Assembly: GCA_002292285.1 (NCBI GenBank)
Contig: DBBP01000026.1
Coordinates: forward strand, 1-64,000
DNA: 64,000 nucleotides
Direction: 5' to 3'
Origin: Proteobacteria bacterium UBA981
GTDB taxonomy: Bacteria; Pseudomonadota; Gammaproteobacteria; Ga0077536
In this document: positions 53,837 to 63,128 of the stretch, piece after piece
How the letters are laid out: each line of letters begins with the position of its first letter
How positions within the stretch are numbered: position 1 is the stretch's first letter
Made by a program: the position numbers and the translations under genes
The notes under the pieces: generated by a model
Databases searched by the model: none
Told to the model about the DNA's origin: nothing
The model's input: the letters and a program-made list of their open reading frames with translations, nothing else

Positions 53837-55723
53837 ATGAATAGCGACGCCGAATTCAGCGTTCCGTATCCGCCCACCAGTCGCTCATACTGGATTGGCG
53901 GTGTGTTTATATTCTTGGTTTCGGTCGTGGTGTACGCGCCCGGAAATTTTTTCGTTTCCTGGGACCTTTCAACATACCTGGCGTGCGCCCGCAATCTCCT
54001 CGACGGCGCCGGTTTCGTCGATCCTGTTGGACAAGCGGTCGAGAGTCGACTGGGGTTCATAGTGATCCTCGCCGGCGCACTGATCGCTGGCGGGGAATCC
54101 CTCGCTACGATCGCAGCTGTCGAGACTCTCGGCAGTGCGCTTTTTGTCACGGCCATGTTTCTGCTCGCCTATCGTCTGTTTGGGCCGTTAATCGCTTTTG
54201 TGGCCAGCGGCCTGTTTTTACTATCCCCGGATTGGAATTTTTGGTTACCCCGGCATCTGGACCCGTTCTGGCCCGGGTTCGTACTTTGCAGTCTCGTGGC
54301 TTTGCTGAACACCAAAGGACGCTTCGAGTGGATGGTTGGAATAGTCGCGGCCTGCTGGCTCGTGTTGGCTTATTCAATCAAGGAAACCGCGATACTTTTT
54401 CTACTCGGGTATGGCGTGCTGCTGTATCTCGGTGCGCTCCCTGGGACAAAAATTCGAACTTGGTGGTTTGTCGGTTCGGTTGTGTTTGCTGCGAGTGTCT
54501 TCATTGGCCTGCGCATATTCGCCGAGGCGGCACCTGTTAACCCGTACGCGGGCGGCCGTCTGAATGTGATTGCAGAACTCTTCAACGACCGGAGCCTCGT
54601 TGGCGGCATTCTGGCCAGTGCGCAGTGGGCAGCAGTGGGCATCGTGCGCGCGATGTTCGGTTTTTTTGGTGACAGCCGTCTGTTGACAGTGATGCCTTTG
54701 TTGCCTGTGTTCGCCGTCGGATTTGTCATGCACTGCGTGCTGGCACTCAGGGGCCGACCCAGCGACCAGATCATCGTAGTGATGTTCATCGCCTATTTGC
54801 CGTTCATGGCGTTGATCGGCCAGATGAATTTTCGACCGTCCCAGAATCTCTTCTCTGTCGCGCTGATGTATATCTCTATTGCTGCGCTGATCGTTCGTGC
54901 AGGGGGCTTGCTGACTTCCCGACGCTGGTGCCAAGTCTTGAGTGTGGCCATCCTCGCGCTGTTATGCGCGGCATGGCAGGTGGACAACGGCGTTCTAACG
55001 ATTTCCAAAAGCTCAGCGCGTAATTATTTTTGGCGAGCATGTTGTGCCCGGCCGGGCACACAGGCATTTGCGCCGCGACTTCGCGGTACGGCGGTCGCAG
55101 CTTGGGTGAACGACAATATTCCACCTGGTGAAACCATCGTAATCGGTGACGCGCCGACGCAGCATGGCATTAATTTCCTGAACGGTCAGCGCAATAAAAT
55201 CGCTTTCCCGCCGATTTTCAATCTGACTTTTTCCGGGGCCTGGGCGGATTCTCCACTTGCGCCGCCGGGCTCTGCAAACTACGTCGTCGCGGCAGTCTGG
55301 CCCGGGAAAATATTTCCGCGGCCAGTATTTTTGCTTGAACCGGATTGGTTCATCGAACGCATGGCAGAGTTACAGGCCACCACGATCATATTGTCCAGCG
55401 TTGGCATCGACCCGGCGATCGCACATTGGTTACGTGAAGGTGCTGGGCTCACGCCATTGGCGACAATTGCCAGGCGCAAACGCCATTACGACGTGTACGA
55501 CATCTCGCCCTTGCTATCGCGCGAATTTTCGAGATCTCGACAATTGATAGTCAATGACGATTTTTTGCAATACCTGCGGAGAGTCAAAGAAGAGCACCCG
55601 GAACATTGGCAGTGGTATTTGGACGAGCTGTTTGACGACAGATTGAATCTTGACGCCAAAGTTGCGGAGCAGGTGGCGGCGGGTGAATTACCGCCCGAGT
55701 TCGCCGTACTACCTCGCGAGTAG
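53837..55723 (+). CDS. GT-C-like polytopic membrane glycosyltransferase (GT39/ArnT-like)
   Basis: A 628-residue membrane protein with about eleven helices in the first 420 residues and an outer, soluble C-terminal domain. The N-terminal loop has FVSWDLSTYLACARNLLDGAGF, whose Asp precedes the first helix pair as in ArnT/GT39 enzymes, which bind polyprenyl-phosphate sugars. Further helices keep the GT-C pattern, and AAWVNDNIPPGETIVIGDAP in the C-terminal part recurs in such proteins. It is related in layout to the next gene. It probably transfers a sugar from a lipid carrier on the outer face of the membrane. Confidence 0.72.
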   Translation: MNSDAEFSVPYPPTSRSYWIGGVFIFLVSVVVYAPGNFFVSWDLSTYLACARNLLDGAGFVDPVGQAVESRLGFIVILAGALIAGGESLATIAAVETLGSALFVTAMFLLAYRLFGPLIAFVASGLFLLSPDWNFWLPRHLDPFWPGFVLCSLVALLNTKGRFEWMVGIVAACWLVLAYSIKETAILFLLGYGVLLYLGALPGTKIRTWWFVGSVVFAASVFIGLRIFAEAAPVNPYAGGRLNVIAELFNDRSLVGGILASAQWAAVGIVRAMFGFFGDSRLLTVMPLLPVFAVGFVMHCVLALRGRPSDQIIVVMFIAYLPFMALIGQMNFRPSQNLFSVALMYISIAALIVRAGGLLTSRRWCQVLSVAILALLCAAWQVDNGVLTISKSSARNYFWRACCARPGTQAFAPRLRGTAVAAWVNDNIPPGETIVIGDAPTQHGINFLNGQRNKIAFPPIFNLTFSGAWADSPLAPPGSANYVVAAVWPGKIFPRPVFLLEPDWFIERMAELQATTIILSSVGIDPAIAHWLREGAGLTPLATIARRKRHYDVYDISPLLSREFSRSRQLIVNDDFLQYLRRVKEEHPEHWQWYLDELFDDRLNLDAKVAEQVAAGELPPEFAVLPRE

Positions 55724-56020
55724 GGGCCACCATCGTTTGTGTCATCTGCGCTTTTGAACGTCCGTATTTACCGGCGGCGTTCGATGTTCGAACTCGCTTT
55801 GGATCGCTAATCGCGATGCTTATGCCGCATGCAACTGAATCGGCTGGCGATTGAACAAAAAAAGCGACGTGAGGACCGGAGCGAACTAGGGCCAAGCGGG
55901 CTCTTGAGCCTCACAATCAAGCAGAGATGCTGGAAATATCGTATCGGGCTGCGAGTTTGTTCCGTAATAGAATTAATCCGTGATCAACGATTATTTCATT
56001 TGTCCAGGCGGAACTACCGA

Positions 56021-57874
56021 GTGCAAATAAACAGGGACATTCACGGCGTCGTATGTTGGTCGCTCGTAGTGCTGACGTTACTACTGGTACCGATATTCGC
56101 GCTGACTACGGGGCCGGATTCCGTATTTTACCTGGAGAAGGGGCTCGACCTATATTTGGGGCGAGGATACGACCATCCGACACGGGGCCCGATTTTCGCG
56201 AGCATACTCGCGACCGCTTTCTCGGTACTGGGGCCCTCCGCGATTGTCGCCACAATCGTTGTTCGCACGTTTTTTCTTCTCAATGTATTAATGGTGTGGC
56301 TTTTAGCCAGACAGTTGTTCGGGGCTGCGGCCGCGAACTGCAGCGTGCTGTTGCTATTGAGTGCCGCGTTCGTGCATGAGTCGACCGGGACGATCGGGCT
56401 TGATGCGGTCTATCCCTTGTTCGTTCTAATCGGGATTTACTTTTCCGTCGTGAGCTTCGAACACGAACGTATCTGGCCAGCTATCGCTGCCGGAGCGAGC
56501 TTCGGAATCGCGGTCCTTACAAAGGAACTCGCCTTACTCCACGTTGTCTTCCCGTTTGCTTATCTAGTGTTCGACGCGACCCTCAGAAACTCACGGAGGG
56601 CCTGGGGCAATGCTGCGGTCCAATATCTGGTCTGTGCTTTGGCGGTCACACCTTGGCTAATATTTCTCGCGCTGGGCGACGACGGCGTGGCCACCATGGT
56701 GGGGAAGGGCGGCCCCAAGAATCTGCATAAGCTTGCCAGCCTTGACGGGAATTCGTTGATCGATTCAATCAATTTTTATCTCAGCGGCATGCCGCAGTTT
56801 TTCCAGCGCTACGTAGCGCGCGAGTCCGCCATTTGGCCACTGTGGGCGGTTGCATGGGTCTATATGGGCTTCCTCGCTGTGCGCGAGCGCTCGGCGCGCG
56901 CTTTGGTCGTGGCGATTGCTTTGTTCATACCGGTTATGGTCGCCGAAGGGCACGTCTCCATCCGCATAGGACAGAACCACATAGCGTACTGTGTGTCGGT
57001 TATCGCAAGTGGGGCGTTATTGGGCAGAATAATTGACTACGGGTCGGCTCGTGTCTGGCCCAGGTTCGCGCAGGTGTGCCTGTATGTCATGGTCGTGGCG
57101 ATCTCTATCTATCAATTGACTACTGGTCGCGACAACGCACTGAATCGCATTAAGGGCAATTCGACTAGCGCGTTTTTGCTGACTCAAGGGACACTACCGG
57201 CCTGGCAAGTAAAAGGTACCCTCAACGATGATTCGCGGCGCGCCGCAGAATGGGTTTCCGCCAATCTGCCTGAAGGCGAACCGATAGTTGCCGATTATTT
57301 GTTGTTCCGTTCGATGTACGTGCAGTCAGGAGGTCGTTACCCGATCTACAAGTTCCCGTATGACAACCTCGACGTACAGTTGTCGTCGCAGCCGTCAGCG
57401 GCGTTTAAGGATGGCGACAACGAAGGACCGTTATTGTTTCTTTGGAGCCATGTCCGCAGGGATCGATTTTGCAATTGGCAAAGTTCACCATGCATCCTTT
57501 TTCACACGTTTTACGAAGGAACGTTTGCGAAATTTATGGCTGAGCGCGGCGCCCGCTACGTGGTTCTGGGTGCACGCACCTGGTTTCTCAGAGAGTACTT
57601 CGACGCTCACCCCGCAGCGACACTGAAGCAAGTCATATCGGAGCGGATTCGCATTTACTCCGTTGATGTCGATCAGTCGGTTGGGGAATTCCCGCTGCGC
57701 GTAGGCGAGGAGGTACCGCGGTTGCTTAACAAGGTGGTCTCAGAAGTTCCTGCCGCCGTGCCTTGGTTCGACGAGACAGTACTGCATCAGACACTTCATC
57801 TTGAATTGATCATTGCTGATCTTGTCAACGGTCCATCGCGCATCGCGCTTTTTCCTAAAGTACCGCCGCTCTAG
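56021..57874 (+). CDS. GT-C-like polytopic membrane glycosyltransferase (second copy)
   Basis: A membrane protein of about 617 residues. I take GTG 56021 as the start, since the longer frame from 55829 lacks a ribosome-binding site, while GTG 56021 has AGGCGG nine bases before it. The first loop has TTGPDSVFYLEKGLDLYLGRGYDHPTRGPIF. The acidic Asp and the Gly-Arg-Gly-Tyr echo the GT39/ArnT first loop. About ten helices follow, and then a C-terminal soluble part with AAEWVSANLPEGEPIVADY, the same phrase as in the previous gene. The two likely act on different donor sugars or acceptors. Confidence 0.72.
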   Translation: MQINRDIHGVVCWSLVVLTLLLVPIFALTTGPDSVFYLEKGLDLYLGRGYDHPTRGPIFASILATAFSVLGPSAIVATIVVRTFFLLNVLMVWLLARQLFGAAAANCSVLLLLSAAFVHESTGTIGLDAVYPLFVLIGIYFSVVSFEHERIWPAIAAGASFGIAVLTKELALLHVVFPFAYLVFDATLRNSRRAWGNAAVQYLVCALAVTPWLIFLALGDDGVATMVGKGGPKNLHKLASLDGNSLIDSINFYLSGMPQFFQRYVARESAIWPLWAVAWVYMGFLAVRERSARALVVAIALFIPVMVAEGHVSIRIGQNHIAYCVSVIASGALLGRIIDYGSARVWPRFAQVCLYVMVVAISIYQLTTGRDNALNRIKGNSTSAFLLTQGTLPAWQVKGTLNDDSRRAAEWVSANLPEGEPIVADYLLFRSMYVQSGGRYPIYKFPYDNLDVQLSSQPSAAFKDGDNEGPLLFLWSHVRRDRFCNWQSSPCILFHTFYEGTFAKFMAERGARYVVLGARTWFLREYFDAHPAATLKQVISERIRIYSVDVDQSVGEFPLRVGEEVPRLLNKVVSEVPAAVPWFDETVLHQTLHLELIIADLVNGPSRIALFPKVPPL

Positions 57875-57881
57875 GTCATGG

Positions 57882-58751
57882 TCAGGGTCCGCGTACCCCC
57901 TCAGGCGCCTGCAGATTAAGCTTCAACTCGCTCGCATAATCCGACATAGGTTGGAATTCGAAGTCGTGCAGCAGGCGACAAAGTTTTGTATGCGCCGATT
58001 TTAACCCCGAGTAGTGGGACAGACGTTCTCGCGCAGTAGTGCATGACGGGCGCGGGTGATCAGGATCAAATTCCCAAGGATGAAAATAGAACACGACCGG
58101 CTCTCCGGCCCTGTTTTTAGAAGCTGTAATGCGTTTAACGAGAGAATAGGCGAGATTACGAAACCACACGCCGCCCGAAAACGGCAAGCGCTTCGCCCCT
58201 AGCGCAACCGTTGTTATTGGTATTTCCACGAGAGAACCGCTGCCCGCGCCAACCACCGACGGGTAGGGGTTTGCTCCGGGCATGCCGTACAACGGGGTAC
58301 GCACTGGAAAGACACTCGAATCATAGGATAGGCCACGATCTTGCAGCGCTTGCCAGAACCATGTTGTGTCGTCGCTAACCGAGGTATAGGCCGCCCGATA
58401 ACCTTGAATCGGCGTATCGACCACCGCCCGAACCGCTTCGTAATTTCGCTCTAAATCTTCGCGAAACTCGATTTCCGACATTTTGTCGACCCGCTGATGT
58501 CGGTTCCCATGAAGGCCGATCTCATGACCGTGGCGGGCAATCTCTCGAAGTACATCCGGGGTTAATCTGGCGATCTCCCCAACGACAAAAAAGGTCGCTT
58601 TGATGCCGTACTGTTGAAATGTTTCGAGCAGGGTGCTGGTTTGGCGTTCTATGCGACTTTCGAATGTCGGCCAACGAGCGTATTGCACCGAGGTGCTCGT
58701 CAGCCCCTGGTACCACTCCTCGAAATCAACGCTGATGCAGTTGCTGATCAT
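57882..58751 (-). CDS. XrtA-type polysaccharide deacetylase (NodB domain)
   Basis: A 289-residue protein from ATG 58751 (MISNCISVDFEEWYQG); upstream residues in the frame are not family-like. It is a NodB carbohydrate esterase: metal and catalytic Asp in VDFEEW, ATFFVVGEIA, the zinc-binding His-x3-His in GLHGNRHQR, and FYFHPWEFDP. The C-terminal DUF3473-like end belongs to the deacetylases found in exosortase/XrtA exopolysaccharide loci. It would remove N-acetyl groups from a polymer or lipid-linked sugar. It is convergent with the preceding GT-C gene, seven bases apart. Confidence 0.88.
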   Translation of the reverse strand: MISNCISVDFEEWYQGLTSTSVQYARWPTFESRIERQTSTLLETFQQYGIKATFFVVGEIARLTPDVLREIARHGHEIGLHGNRHQRVDKMSEIEFREDLERNYEAVRAVVDTPIQGYRAAYTSVSDDTTWFWQALQDRGLSYDSSVFPVRTPLYGMPGANPYPSVVGAGSGSLVEIPITTVALGAKRLPFSGGVWFRNLAYSLVKRITASKNRAGEPVVFYFHPWEFDPDHPRPSCTTARERLSHYSGLKSAHTKLCRLLHDFEFQPMSDYASELKLNLQAPEGVRGP

Positions 58752-59278
58752 GCATCGAAGTATCTCATTTTTAGCACAAAGGCGTTCGGTGAGAATTCGC
58801 CCGTTCTTGTTTGGATGACGGAAATTCACAACAATCTGTCCGGCAGCCGGGGTCACGCTTGGCGTGCCATCGGGCCGCGACAACGACGCTGGTTTAGCTC
58901 GAATTCTGTAGCTTTGGGGGGCAACGACGTTACACCGCTCAAGCGCCCCGCGTTGGAGTTGGTGTACGCAAGTCGGTATGATCGAGCGGGCCGTACGAGA
59001 CGATTAATTCGGGCCTTGCGGAGAAGTTCGGCCATCCGGATGACGCATTGCGGACCGCACGACCTCATGCCGACGGCGGGCCGCCAATTGCCCGCGCATT
59101 CGTGGGCCGGCGTTCTCCACAAGCGGTGTTCCATGATGACTTGCAAGCTAGACATTCAGAGGTAGAAACGGAGTTCCCTCGATGCGACTGAGTTCCCGTT
59201 TCCGTTTCGACAGGAGCCGCCAACCACGGTCCGGTGGCGAACCACTCACCATGGCGTCAGCGTGGCTGCACAACTCAT
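58752..59278. other. Divergent intergenic region without supported genes
   Basis: About 530 bp separate the deacetylase and the GT2 gene. ORFs on both strands lack recognisable domains. No strong palindrome. It probably holds promoters in both directions. Confidence 0.3.
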
Positions 59279-60334
59279 ATGTTTTTTGATTTCTCAAATT
59301 TGCGCGCTTTCGGCTTTGGTGTCGGGGTGTTGCTATTTATCGGCATATTCATCGAGCTGAGGCGGCATCGAACCCGGCGGGTAAGTCCAGCCCCGGTTAT
59401 TGTTTTCTCGCTCGTTCTAATGGCCGTTGCCCTTAATCCAGGGTTTGTCGATGCCCCCGCCAGATTTTTGGGATTTGAGGGAATTCCGCGCGGACGGCTA
59501 CTCGCTTTGTTGCTGGTATCGGCGTTGCTCGTGTGGCCGGTGGCGATGCGTAACCGGAGTAAGATCAGCCAACTCCACACAGACCTGCTGGCGACTATCC
59601 GGCAGTTCGCCCTCCTCAATTTTCGCTCTACCTATGGTCAGTCGATCGATGCCGGCGCGATTTGGGTCGTCATACCTGTATTTAACGAAGTACAAAATAT
59701 TCCTTCTGTGGTGCGGGAATTACCGGCGGTCGTAGGCGATGCGCCGGTGATTGTGCTCATCGTCGATGACGGCAGCTCAGATCAGTCGAGCGCCGTCGCT
59801 ACGCAGGAGGGTGCCCGGGTCGCGCGATTACCACTGAATTGCGGCGGCGGTGTTGCGCTGCATGTTGGCTTTGAACTGGCCGTAAGTTTCGACGCCAGGC
59901 TTGTCGTTACCATGGACGGAGACGGCCAGCATGATCCGCATCAGGTTAAGGACCTCGTCGAACCGATATTATCCGGCGAGGCAGACTTCGTTATCGGCTC
60001 GCGCATACTCGGAGTGAACAATTCGCCCAATCGAACGAGAGCGGTGGGCATCCGCGTGTTTAGCCGGCTGATAAACCTCTTGACCGGCACGAGAATTACC
60101 GATTGTTCAAGCGGATTTCGCGCGATTTCTCTTGATGTTTTGACGGCAGTCAAGCTGATCGAGCCGCAGTACCACACGCCAGAACTCATAATCGCCACGG
60201 TTAAGCGCAACATGAATCTGGTCAAAGTGCCGATTCAAATTCGCCCGCGATTGTCCGGCGAAAGCAAGAAAGGCGCGAATCTCAAATATGGTTTCATGTT
60301 CGCACGCTCAATCGTCCGTGCCTGGCTTCGCTGA
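59279..60334 (+). CDS. Membrane-anchored GT2 glycosyltransferase (polyprenyl-phosphate sugar synthase type)
   Basis: A 351-residue protein starting at ATG 59279 (MFFDFSNLRAFGFGVG). Residues 1-100 have three membrane helices like the DUF2304 domain. The rest is a GT-A glycosyltransferase with WVVIPVFNEVQNIP (about 135-150), VDDGSSD, a DxD-type MDGDGQHDP and VIGSRILGVNN. The C-terminal VKVPIQIRPRLSGESKK is typical of dolichyl/undecaprenyl-phosphate sugar synthases. It probably makes the lipid-P-sugar donor used by the GT-C proteins upstream. N-terminal helix fusion is a common alternative to a separate DUF2304 protein. Confidence 0.87.
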   Translation: MFFDFSNLRAFGFGVGVLLFIGIFIELRRHRTRRVSPAPVIVFSLVLMAVALNPGFVDAPARFLGFEGIPRGRLLALLLVSALLVWPVAMRNRSKISQLHTDLLATIRQFALLNFRSTYGQSIDAGAIWVVIPVFNEVQNIPSVVRELPAVVGDAPVIVLIVDDGSSDQSSAVATQEGARVARLPLNCGGGVALHVGFELAVSFDARLVVTMDGDGQHDPHQVKDLVEPILSGEADFVIGSRILGVNNSPNRTRAVGIRVFSRLINLLTGTRITDCSSGFRAISLDVLTAVKLIEPQYHTPELIIATVKRNMNLVKVPIQIRPRLSGESKKGANLKYGFMFARSIVRAWLR

Positions 60335-60798
60335 CCGGTGAGCTGCCGGCTTGTTCATTGGGATGCGTGGCAGCGTCGGAGCATCAGCGCGCGGATCGTA
60401 CCCGATGGAGCCTTCTCAGCGACCGCGTACCGATCACCCCCTTGAACATTGAAATCGGCAGTCACTGACGAGAAAACTGAGCGGGTATTGGTGTCTTTGG
60501 CCGCCCCCCACATGGTATTATCCCAGTCGCGCGACGAATCCTTACCCTCTGGACGCGGCCGTATTAGCGCATCAGCCAAATTCTTTGTCGGGCGGTGCCC
60601 GGTTAGGGCGTTCACCGTCGTGATACGTGCGTTATTCGTAGTACCGGGGCGCCCGATTCTTGCGCGTTACAACCACCGCTAAGCGTCTTAATGCCGCGCA
60701 GCAAGCGTGCGGCGTTCAACCTGATCGAAATCGACTGCCGCAGATGCAACATCGAAAGCTCAATTCAACCGCCAGCAGCCGGGGTCACATACCAAACC
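60335..60798. other. Intergenic stretch without supported genes
   Basis: About 460 bp before the CapD-like gene. A minus-strand ORF at 60355-60615 (ending TADFNVQGGDRYAVAEKAP) has no start context or known family and could be a remnant. No promoter or terminator assigned. Confidence 0.3.
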
Positions 60799-60813
60799 AT
60801 GAGTGGAGAACCA

Positions 60814-61884
60814 ATGCTCAGTAATTATTTTGCTGGTGCAAGAATCGCCGTGACTGGCGCTGCGGGGACCGTCGGGTCTGAACTGGTCCGCCAGTTGCTT
60901 GACCTACCCGTTGCTGAAGTGCGTGCTTTGGATAATAACGAAAATGGATTGTTCTTTTTAGAGCAAAACTATCGTAGCGAACCCAGATTGCATGCTTTCC
61001 TGTGCGATGTCCGAGAGCGCGACAAGCTCGATCGGATGCTGCCGGGTATGGACTATCTTTTTCATGTCGCCGCACTCAAACACGTGCCTTTGTGCGAGCG
61101 CAGTCCAACCGAAGCCGTGCGTACAAATATCCTGGGTGTCGAGAACGTCATCCGCGCGTCAATTAACGCCGGGGTTCGCAAGGTGTTGTTTACAAGCTCG
61201 GACAAAGCGGTCAATCCGACCAATGTGATGGGCACATCGAAATTAATGGGGGAACGGCTCATTACAGCGGCCAACGCCTTGACCCAGACTGAGCACGGAC
61301 CAATTTTCTCAGCGACTCGTTTTGGCAATGTTGCCGGTTCAGCCGGTTCAGTGGTCCCGTTGTTCTGCCATCAAATTGCCACCAACAAGAACGTCACGCT
61401 GACGCATCGCGAGATGACGCGCTTTCTGATGACGCTCCACGAGGCAGTGCGCCTGGTGTTGCTGTCGATGACGCTCGCCAAAGGCGGTGAGGTATTTGTG
61501 ACCAAAATGCCTGTCGCCCGCATCGAAGATATCGCGCAGGTGTTAGTCGATACCGTGGGCCCTGCCTGCGGGCGCGAACCGGATTCGATCACGATCGAGG
61601 AGGTTGGGCCGCGTCCCGGTGAAAAGATGTACGAAGAGCTGGTGAGTGACGAGGAAGTCCGGCGTACTTTCGAAATTGGCGATCTCTTTACGGTCTTGCC
61701 GGCATTCCACAACATCTATAACAACATCAGTTTCGAATATCCCGGGTATGAGAAAAAGCCGATCGACCGGGTTTATAACTCCGAGGCTGAAACAGCCATG
61801 AGCGTTGACGATTTGCGTGAATTTATGACCCTGCCTGGCGTGTTACCCGACGATGTCCGGGCGAAGCTGCGCCTGATTGATTAG
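60814..61884 (+). CDS. CapD-like NAD-dependent sugar-nucleotide dehydratase/epimerase
   Basis: A roughly 356-residue extended SDR of the CapD/PseB/FnlA group acting on UDP-GlcNAc-type substrates. The start is ATG 60814 with GGAG before it; an ATG at 60799 is also possible and the frame opens at 60691. Motifs are VTGAAGTVGSELVRQLL, AALKHVPLCERSPTEAVRTN, SSDKAVNPTNVMGTSK with catalytic Lys, RFGNVAGSAGSVVPLF and PRPGEKMYEEL. It lacks the long N-terminal membrane part of full-length CapD. It probably forms a 4-keto-6-deoxy sugar or a 4-epimer. It is followed after 12 bases by the sulfoquinovose-type gene, so the two are coupled. Confidence 0.88.
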   Translation: MLSNYFAGARIAVTGAAGTVGSELVRQLLDLPVAEVRALDNNENGLFFLEQNYRSEPRLHAFLCDVRERDKLDRMLPGMDYLFHVAALKHVPLCERSPTEAVRTNILGVENVIRASINAGVRKVLFTSSDKAVNPTNVMGTSKLMGERLITAANALTQTEHGPIFSATRFGNVAGSAGSVVPLFCHQIATNKNVTLTHREMTRFLMTLHEAVRLVLLSMTLAKGGEVFVTKMPVARIEDIAQVLVDTVGPACGREPDSITIEEVGPRPGEKMYEELVSDEEVRRTFEIGDLFTVLPAFHNIYNNISFEYPGYEKKPIDRVYNSEAETAMSVDDLREFMTLPGVLPDDVRAKLRLID

Positions 61885-61896
61885 GAACCACAAGGG

Positions 61897-63045
61897 ATGA
61901 AAATACTGATACTGGGCGGTGACGGCTATCTCGGTTGGCCGACCGCAATGCACTTGAGCGCCCACGGGCACGACGTCGCTGTTGTCGACAATTATCTGCG
62001 GCGCCGAATGAGTCTTGAGCAGGACGTTGGGCCGCTTTTCCCGGTTCCCAATCTGCATGAGCGTGCCAAGCTGTGGCGAGAAAAAAGTGGCAACGATGTT
62101 CGCGTGTTTGTGGGTGACATGAACGACTGGGATTTCGTTGCGTCGACGTTCACCGAATTCACGCCGGAAGTGATCGTGCATTACGCAGAGCAACCCTCGG
62201 CACCGTATTCGATGCTCAATCGCGAGACAGCTACCTTAACCCTGCATAACAATCTCGGCGTGACCGCAAATACAATCTTTGCCGTTCGGGAGTTTGCGCC
62301 AGACGCCCACATCGTCAAGCTCGGCACGATGGGTGAATACGGCACGCCGAACATCGATATCGAGGAGGGCTGGATCGATCTTGAGCACAAAGGCCGTAAA
62401 GACCGTTTCCTGTTCCCGCGCCAGGCCGGCAGCCTGTACCACACCACCAAAATCCAGGATACCGACTTGCTGTGGTTCTATGTGCGCGTCTGGGGACTGC
62501 GCGTGACTGACCTCATGCAAGGACCAGTTTACGGGCTTAGAACTTACGAAAACGACGGCGAGGAAGCGTTGCTGCCGTTTTTTAACTACGACGAAATTTT
62601 CGGCACCGTTGTTAATCGCTTCATTGTACAAGCGGTCGCCGGTTATCCGCTGACGGTTTACGGCAAGGGCGGACAGACGCGCGGTTATCTGAACATCAAG
62701 GACACGCTCAATTGTATTCGCCTGTCGATTGAGAACCCGGCCGATCGCGGTGAGCTGCGCGTGTTTAACCAATTCACCGAAACGTTTTCAGTGAATGAGT
62801 TAGCCGAGCGTGTGCAACAGTGTGGCTCGCGCAACGGCATCGAGGTCAAAATAGAAGCGCTCGAGAATCCGCGTAAGGAGCTTGAAGAGCACTATTACAA
62901 CCCGGCCCACACAGGCCTGCTTGAGCTGGGTCTTGAACCCCATTTCCTCACTGATGACGTGCTGGACGATATGCTGCAAACGGTGCTTCGATATAAAGGC
63001 GCCATTCGGAACGATGTTATTTTTCGTGGCGTCAAGTGGAACTGA
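61897..63045 (+). CDS. UDP-sulfoquinovose synthase-like enzyme (SQD1/SqdB family)
   Basis: A 382-residue SDR of the SQD1 family, which converts UDP-glucose and sulfite to UDP-sulfoquinovose. Motifs are ILGGDGYLGWPTAMHLS (4-20), HYAEQPSAPYSM, KLGTMGEYGTPN (containing the catalytic Thr equivalent to SQD1 Thr145) and LYHTTKIQDT with the Tyr-His-x-x-Lys of SQD1 (Tyr182, Lys186). Also DLMQGPVYGLRT and GGQTRGYLNIKDT. These residues are all present, so the sulfonation chemistry is plausible. The family also includes other UDP-sugar modifying enzymes. It follows the CapD-like gene by 12 bases, suggesting an operon. Confidence 0.85.
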   Translation: MKILILGGDGYLGWPTAMHLSAHGHDVAVVDNYLRRRMSLEQDVGPLFPVPNLHERAKLWREKSGNDVRVFVGDMNDWDFVASTFTEFTPEVIVHYAEQPSAPYSMLNRETATLTLHNNLGVTANTIFAVREFAPDAHIVKLGTMGEYGTPNIDIEEGWIDLEHKGRKDRFLFPRQAGSLYHTTKIQDTDLLWFYVRVWGLRVTDLMQGPVYGLRTYENDGEEALLPFFNYDEIFGTVVNRFIVQAVAGYPLTVYGKGGQTRGYLNIKDTLNCIRLSIENPADRGELRVFNQFTETFSVNELAERVQQCGSRNGIEVKIEALENPRKELEEHYYNPAHTGLLELGLEPHFLTDDVLDDMLQTVLRYKGAIRNDVIFRGVKWN

Positions 63046-63128
63046 GCGCAGGCGCGATTCGACACCGGCGTGCTCGTCTTGCTCAGGCCGAGGAATGAAA
63101 TCCAGCGGACACGGGTAATGGACGCGGC

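Noticed and set aside
60355..60615. Minus-strand ORF of 86 codons before the CapD-like gene
   Set aside because: It has no start context and no family match. It may be a remnant and is left unannotated.
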